This document shows positions 6,570-9,827 of a DNA stretch of 9,827 bases, in pieces. The notes beneath the pieces are model-generated. The model was not told the DNA's origin. It did no database searches and saw only the letters and a program-made list of their open reading frames with translations. Made by a program: the position numbers and the translations under genes. Source of the stretch: Methanomassiliicoccales archaeon (lineage in GTDB: Archaea; Thermoplasmatota; Thermoplasmata; Methanomassiliicoccales; JACIVX01); assembly GCA_028682925.1 (NCBI GenBank), contig JAJRAG010000038.1, forward strand, positions 1 to 9,827, written 5' to 3'. Within the stretch, counting starts at the first letter, position 1, and every line of letters begins with the position of its first letter.

Positions 6570-7142
6570 TCAAAGTCCCAGCTCGTCCGAGACCTCTTTC
6601 ATACCCTCCAGAGATAACGATAGGAACTCCTCAAGAGTGATACCAAGATCGGCGCACATCGCTATCCTTTCACGATTGACATTCCTGGCGAAATCCTTTG
6701 AGTTGTACTTCTTCATCAAAGTCGCTGGCCTCACTTCTGCAAGACTCTTCGAGGGCATGACAAGAGCACAGGCAATTACAAGTCCAGATACCGCGTCACA
6801 CGCCAACAGGGCTTTCTTGAGAGTCGTGTCTACGGGGACCTTGGTGTTTTCGTAGTTGTGGGCTTGAATGGCTTCGACGACCTCTCGGTCGACAGTCTCA
6901 AGCAACATCTCTTTTGCTTTGATGGTGTGATCGGCAGGTCCCGAGCATATCTCAAAATCAATGTCATGGAGGATGCCCACTATCTCCCACCTCTCATGAT
7001 CTTCCCCGAGCCTGAGGGCGACTCGCTTCATTGCCGCTCCAACTGCGATCATGTGTTTGACGTTGTTTTCCTTCATGACATAGAGACGGACCAATCTCAG
7101 AGACTCGTCGCGGTCGATGGTCATGGATACCTGATGAGTCAT
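6570..7142 (-). CDS. HD-superfamily hydrolase (COG2316-like)
   Basis: A 190-residue predicted metal-dependent phosphohydrolase, probably cytoplasmic. The HD signature is complete: His30 (KHMIAVGAAM), His59-Asp60 (LHDID), His95 (QAHNYEN) and Asp116 (CDAVSGLV), the usual metal ligands. The C-terminal VNRERIAMCADLGITLEEFL (155-174) is characteristic of the small archaeal/bacterial family of predicted HD hydrolases. The true substrate is not known for this group. Start ATG 7142 is assumed; Met7 (codon at 7122-7124) has a weak AGGT just ahead and is possible. No strong TATA box is evident upstream. The 3' end faces the SDR gene. There are no fused regulatory domains and no sign of damage. Confidence 0.88.
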   Translation of the reverse strand: MTHQVSMTIDRDESLRLVRLYVMKENNVKHMIAVGAAMKRVALRLGEDHERWEIVGILHDIDFEICSGPADHTIKAKEMLLETVDREVVEAIQAHNYENTKVPVDTTLKKALLACDAVSGLVIACALVMPSKSLAEVRPATLMKKYNSKDFARNVNRERIAMCADLGITLEEFLSLSLEGMKEVSDELGL

Positions 7143-7327
7143 TGTCTATTGGACTCTTCAATCCAACGACATGACGGTTTGTCTGCTTGAAATGACCCCA
7201 GCCGTCGGAAACGATCAGAGCCTTGTCTCAGTCAACGTCGAGATCGGAGCCTACAGAATGTGATGGATGAGTGTACCTGGCTATGCAAAACGGCGATAGT
7301 GCTAAATAATGTCAGGGAGGTATCGTA
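7143..7327. other. Intergenic region without recognised gene
   Basis: About 185 bp between the divergent HD and RAM genes. It holds weak TATA-like stretches (CTATGCAAAA at 7281-7290, CTAAATAAT at 7302-7310) and a GGGAGGT Shine-Dalgarno at 7315-7321. No tRNA, clear hairpin or convincing small ORF is seen. Confidence 0.5.
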
Positions 7328-7582
7328 ATCCATTGGAAGGCGATCAAAACGATTGCTTACGTACTGATAACCTCAGCCCCTCAAAAGGACCACCAGATAT
7401 ACTTGGAATTGAAGAGGATCAAAGAGGTCGTGGAAGTCTATCCCCTATTTGGCGACTACGACCTAATCGCCAAGATAGAGAGCGGCGACGTCGAGAATGT
7501 CGGCAGGCTAGTTCTCTACAAAGTAGGGGCGATCCCAGGGGTTGTCCATACCGAGACACTGACTGTCCTCGAGGATTTCTGA
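7328..7582 (+). CDS. Stand-alone Lrp/AsnC ligand-binding (RAM) domain protein, non-canonical start
   Basis: The frame encodes a whole RAM domain without a helix-turn-helix: KTIAYVLI (first strand), LELKRIKEVVEVYPLFGDYD (helix and second strand), LIAKIE, then AIPGVVHTETLTVL before TGA at 7580-7582. Stand-alone RAM proteins of about 75-80 residues are common in archaea. They are thought to bind amino acids or modulate full-length Lrp regulators. Oddly, between the in-frame TAA at 7307 and the domain there is no ATG, GTG or TTG. A strong GGGAGGT (7315-7321) sits 6 nt before ATC 7328, giving 84 residues; ATC 7343, where homologs would typically have Met, gives 79. Initiation at a rare AUC/AUU codon, a base error, or a start-loss mutation are all possible. 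The domain itself shows no damage. Confidence 0.72.
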   Translation: MHWKAIKTIAYVLITSAPQKDHQIYLELKRIKEVVEVYPLFGDYDLIAKIESGDVENVGRLVLYKVGAIPGVVHTETLTVLEDF

Positions 7583-7679
7583 TCGCTCATGCAAGATCCC
7601 TGGATGGTACGTTTCTAAGTAGACGAAAGCATCTTATGCACGTTCATGTTTTCAATTGCATTCTCTCCAAGTGGTGGCG

Positions 7680-8378
7680 ATGAGCATAGATGAGATCAAA
7701 GCGATAGTATTCGATCTCGATGGTACCCTTATCGATAGTTCCATCGACTTCAAAATCATGAGACAGAGGATCATCTCCTTTCTTCGATCTCGTGGAATCC
7801 CAGAAGAGATGCTCGACGCTGACGACACTGTCACGAACAACCTTGGACGATTCCGTTCATTCATGAAGGCTAGGGGACAAGCCAGCATCCTAGAGGAGAT
7901 GGAACCCGCTATCGATTCGTTGCTAATCGAAGTGGAGCTTGAGAACGTTGAACGAAGTTCTCAATTGAAAGGGGCAGAAGAAGCTTTACAAACCATCAGA
8001 GAATGGGGATTTATGATCGGTCTGTTGACGCGAGGGTCGAGGACCTACACGATGGAGGCCTTGAGGTCATCGGGGTTGGATCATAGTCACTTCGATGTCA
8101 TCGTGTGTCGGGACGACTTTCCGGCCTCCGATGCGAAACCGAACGGCAAAGCGATGGAACATGTCGCGAATTCCCTTGGCCTGTCCCCAGGAGAATGCCT
8201 GATGCTCGGAGATCATCCCATCGACATGCTCTGTGCAAGGAACGCTGGGTCGACTTTCGTAGGTGTTCTGTCAGGCTGGTCCGATGACTCGACGTGGAGG
8301 GAAAAGGAATGTGGGCACGTGATCGACAGCGTCGCGAGCTTACCAGCTTGGCTCCTCGAGCGAAAATTGAAGTCATAG
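7680..8378 (+). CDS. HAD-superfamily phosphatase, phosphoglycolate-phosphatase-like
   Basis: Cytoplasmic phosphohydrolase, 232 residues from ATG 7680. Motif I is FDLDGTLIDSS (Asp12 nucleophile, Asp14 acid/base). A helical cap of roughly residues 20-95 follows. Motif II is LLTRG (Thr117), motif III the Lys153 of DAKPNGK, and motif IV GDHPIDM (Asp178, Asp182). All catalytic positions are intact. The size and cap position match the Gph/phosphoglycolate phosphatase subfamily, whose members act on small phosphate esters; the actual substrate is unknown. GTGs at 7671 and 7674 and a TTG at 7656 are in-frame alternatives, but ATG 7680 places the fold start at the usual spot; GGTGG directly precedes it. 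The gene follows the RAM gene by about 100 bp on the same strand and may be co-transcribed. Confidence 0.9.
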   Translation: MSIDEIKAIVFDLDGTLIDSSIDFKIMRQRIISFLRSRGIPEEMLDADDTVTNNLGRFRSFMKARGQASILEEMEPAIDSLLIEVELENVERSSQLKGAEEALQTIREWGFMIGLLTRGSRTYTMEALRSSGLDHSHFDVIVCRDDFPASDAKPNGKAMEHVANSLGLSPGECLMLGDHPIDMLCARNAGSTFVGVLSGWSDDSTWREKECGHVIDSVASLPAWLLERKLKS

Positions 8379-8432
8379 CTTGAGCGGTGGAAGGACGACG
8401 AGAAAGCCACCAGGGAGCATTCGCTCGTTCTT

Positions 8433-8440
8433 CTTTAATA
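8433..8440 (+). promoter_or_regulatory. TATA box of the RidA gene (leaderless arrangement)
   Basis: CTTTAATA centred about 27 bp before the ATG at 8464, which is the normal distance from TATA box to transcription start in archaea. The mRNA would therefore begin at or next to the start codon. This agrees with the absence of a Shine-Dalgarno in TATTGGCGACATG. Confidence 0.55.
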
Positions 8441-8463
8441 CGTCCAAGTAGATTATTGGCGAC

Positions 8464-8844
8464 ATGAAGAAAGTCATCCTGACGAATGATGCTCCTAGCC
8501 CGATTGGACCTTACTCCCAAGCGATCGTGTCCAGCGATTTCGTGTTCTGCTCAGGACAAGTGGGAATTGATCCCAGAACGAACGACCTGGTCAAAGCAAG
8601 CGTAGGGGAAGAGACGAGACAATGTCTCGAGAATCTGAGGGCAGTACTCAAGGAGGCCGGATCCTCCATGGACCTAGCTGTAAGAGCCACAGTCTACCTG
8701 ACGGATCTGAACCACTTCAAAGAAATGAACGATGTCTACAGGGAATTCTTCCCCAGTGCCCCACCTGCAAGGGCTACGGTCGAAGTCTCGAAACTGGCCC
8801 TTGGAGCCCGCGTCGAGATCGATATCATCGCCGCCCTCAAGTAG
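8464..8844 (+). CDS. ridA: RidA-family reactive imine deaminase (YjgF/YER057c/UK114)
   Basis: A 126-residue protein, the standard length. The family forms trimers that hydrolyse reactive enamine/imine intermediates (2-aminoacrylate, 2-iminobutanoate) released by PLP enzymes such as threonine/serine dehydratases, protecting PLP enzymes from damage. Landmarks are APSPIGPYSQA (10-20), FCSGQVGID (28-36), Asn57 in CLENLRAVL, and the signature PPARATVEV (100-108) with Arg103, the position that binds the substrate carboxylate, followed by VEIDIIA with Glu118. These support true deaminase activity rather than one of the divergent Rid groups. The start is supported by the TATA spacing. The gene converges on the metal-regulator gene with only 10 bp between stop codons. 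Confidence 0.94.
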   Translation: MKKVILTNDAPSPIGPYSQAIVSSDFVFCSGQVGIDPRTNDLVKASVGEETRQCLENLRAVLKEAGSSMDLAVRATVYLTDLNHFKEMNDVYREFFPSAPPARATVEVSKLALGARVEIDIIAALK

Positions 8845-8854
8845 AATCCATAGA

Positions 8855-9511
8855 TCAGGTTTTTCCCTTGACCTTGTCGTACTTCTCCTGGAACGACTTG
8901 AGACAGGTCTGACAGCATAGATAATAGTCTCTTCCATCGGCTTTGAACTTGAACGGATCGTCCCGGATCTCTTTCTTACAGAATGAGCATTGCAGAACGA
9001 CAATCATGTTCTGCTCAACGAGTGCCCTTTGCTGCTCCTTAATCACATTTATGATGTTAGCGATGTCGTATTCGATAATTTCTGGAACATCTCCAAGACG
9101 GCCGACGAAGTCGTTGATCAAATGCGATCCGCTGAAGGTGCATATCATCAATAATCTTCCATTGCTGAGCGTGAAAAGCTTGCGTACATGCTCATCAGCC
9201 TGGAAGCGGTCGGCAACTGATTTCAGCTCGGAAGGTTTTGCCTTGACTGTCAATACTACGCTCAGCTCCCCCATCCTCTCCGAGTCCAGATCCGTCTGAT
9301 ATCCCCGAATAATGCCCATGTTCTCCATACTCGAAATCTTGCTGCTCACTGTAGGCACGCTCACCTTCACCCTTTCAGATATCTGTCTGAAAGAAAGTCG
9401 ACCGTTCACCTGAAGAACCTTCAGTATGTTCACGTCCGTTTCGTCAAGATCCACGGCAGTCACATTGATGATCGGTTCTAATAGACTTTTCCATGTGTAA
9501 GGGCAATTCAC
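8855..9511 (-). CDS. Lrp/AsnC-type regulator with C-terminal TRASH metal-sensing domain (CopR-like)
   Basis: Probable metal-responsive transcription factor. Residues 21-75 are an Lrp-type helix-turn-helix (DLDETDVNILKVLQ; recognition region VKVSVPTVSSKIS). Residues 82-163 resemble a RAM ligand/oligomerisation domain. Residues 174-208 are a TRASH domain with C-X20-C-X3-C (Cys178, Cys199, Cys203), plus Cys175 and Cys200. Regulators with an N-terminal HTH and C-terminal TRASH domain (CopR of Thermococcales, CopT of Sulfolobus) control copper export genes, and this gene is divergent from a heavy-metal ATPase, so copper or a similar soft metal is the likely signal. GTG 9511 gives 218 residues. The Lrp fold really begins near residue 20, so GTG at 9458-9460 (MTAVDLDETD) is an equally plausible start. 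No Shine-Dalgarno precedes either. Confidence 0.88.
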   Translation of the reverse strand: MNCPYTWKSLLEPIINVTAVDLDETDVNILKVLQVNGRLSFRQISERVKVSVPTVSSKISSMENMGIIRGYQTDLDSERMGELSVVLTVKAKPSELKSVADRFQADEHVRKLFTLSNGRLLMICTFSGSHLINDFVGRLGDVPEIIEYDIANIINVIKEQQRALVEQNMIVVLQCSFCKKEIRDDPFKFKADGRDYYLCCQTCLKSFQEKYDKVKGKT

Positions 9512-9572
9512 TTGAAAAATCGCAAGACCTCACGAAATAGACCGCTGGCAATTCGCATTGTAGTATTCTGGA

Positions 9573-9596
9573 TAATGAATCACTTTACAATCATTA
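9573..9596. promoter_or_regulatory. Candidate operator between metal regulator and P-type ATPase
   Basis: A perfect inverted repeat TAATGA-N12-TCATTA lies in the 132-bp divergent intergenic region, 47 bp before the ATPase ATG and overlapping A/T-rich sequence that may be its TATA box (TTTACAAT, CATTAAAG). A second, looser pair is ATTGTA (9557-9562) and TACAAT (9586-9591). Lrp-family proteins bind such spaced palindromes, so repression of the ATPase and autoregulation are plausible. The site is only a pattern; binding is inferred. Confidence 0.35.
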
Positions 9597-9643
9597 AAGG
9601 CAAAGTAGATGAATATCAAGCTTTCTTCTCGAAAACAGATACA

Positions 9644-9827
9644 ATGGGAACGGACAAATCCGAGGAAAGACACTCGGCGGACAAACCAGACAGGAGGACC
9701 GCATCTTTCAGCGTGACGGGCATGACCTGTGCGACATGCGCCCAGACGATAGAGACCGCCCTATCCGACCTTGACGGGGTCAAAGTTGCCTCGGTGAACC
9801 TCGCGGCTGAAAAAGCTACCGTCGTAT
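9644..9827 (+). CDS. copA: Heavy-metal-translocating P-type ATPase, N-terminal part (cut by window edge)
   Basis: Only the first 61 codons are present. After a charged, probably flexible start of about 20 residues comes a heavy-metal-associated (HMA) domain: SFSVTGMTCATCAQTIETAL, whose GMTCATC loop carries the two Cys that bind Cu(I) in CopA-type exporters, followed by VNLAAEKATV as the usual third strand. The membrane segments, the CPx ion-binding motif and the DKTG phosphorylation site lie beyond the window, so metal specificity is not proven. Copper is favoured by the HMA motif and the divergent TRASH regulator. The start ATG 9644 has no Shine-Dalgarno, and a short leader from a box near 9583-9598 is possible. 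A lone HMA metallochaperone is the alternative, but the extended charged N-terminus and the divergent regulator favour the ATPase. Confidence 0.75.
   Translation, partial: MGTDKSEERHSADKPDRRTASFSVTGMTCATCAQTIETALSDLDGVKVASVNLAAEKATVV

Noticed and set aside
7192..7263. 23-codon ORF upstream of the RAM gene.
   Set aside because: No ribosome site, no similarity recognised, and such short ORFs are expected by chance.
7309..7683. 124-residue plus-strand ORF beginning at ATG 7309.
   Set aside because: It is the wrong frame of the RAM domain, Arg-rich with no family features, and runs into the HAD gene.

Overview
The window looks archaeal, most likely Euryarchaeota/Thermoplasmatota. Several genes sit behind A/T-rich TATA-like boxes rather than bacterial -10/-35 promoters, and one gene appears leaderless. 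Shine-Dalgarno signals are sparse, GTG starts are used, and the families seen (DUF835, a COG2316-type HD protein, an Lrp-type regulator with a TRASH domain, a wHTH/NB-ARC/TPR ATPase, a lone RAM domain) are typical of archaea. The lineage is inferred from gene content; no rRNA is present.

Layout: (1) 25-945 (+) is a complete isoaspartyl peptidase/L-asparaginase of the Ntn-hydrolase type. (2) 1095-2118 holds two DUF835 paralogs pointing at each other, whose 3' ends overlap antisense by 101 bp. (3) 2243-4975 (+), divergent from the second DUF835 gene, encodes a 910-residue STAND ATPase: winged helix, NB-ARC, then eight TPR units at an exact 40-residue pitch. (4) 5039-5320 (-) encodes a 93-residue exported protein with four identical IPVNDPH heptapeptides, the last ending at the C-terminus; the copies differ only at synonymous positions. 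(5) 5544-6542 (+) is an extended SDR epimerase/reductase, convergent with (6) an HD-domain hydrolase at 6570-7142 (-). (7) About 7328-7582 (+) is a stand-alone Lrp/AsnC RAM domain with no ATG, GTG or TTG start available. (8) 7680-8378 (+) is a HAD phosphatase. (9) 8464-8844 (+) is RidA. (10) 8855-9511 (-) is an Lrp-type regulator with a metal-binding TRASH domain, divergent from (11) a heavy-metal P-type ATPase that runs off the right edge from 9644.

How the genes may work together: the last pair is a recognisable metal-homeostasis unit (sensor/repressor and exporter). The asparaginase, SDR, HD, HAD and RidA genes look like ordinary metabolism and damage control. The least explained part is 1095-5320: two DUF835 proteins, a large STAND/TPR signalling regulator, and a secreted protein built from a repeated heptapeptide. 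A peptide-signalling cassette is one possible reading, offered here as a hypothesis only.
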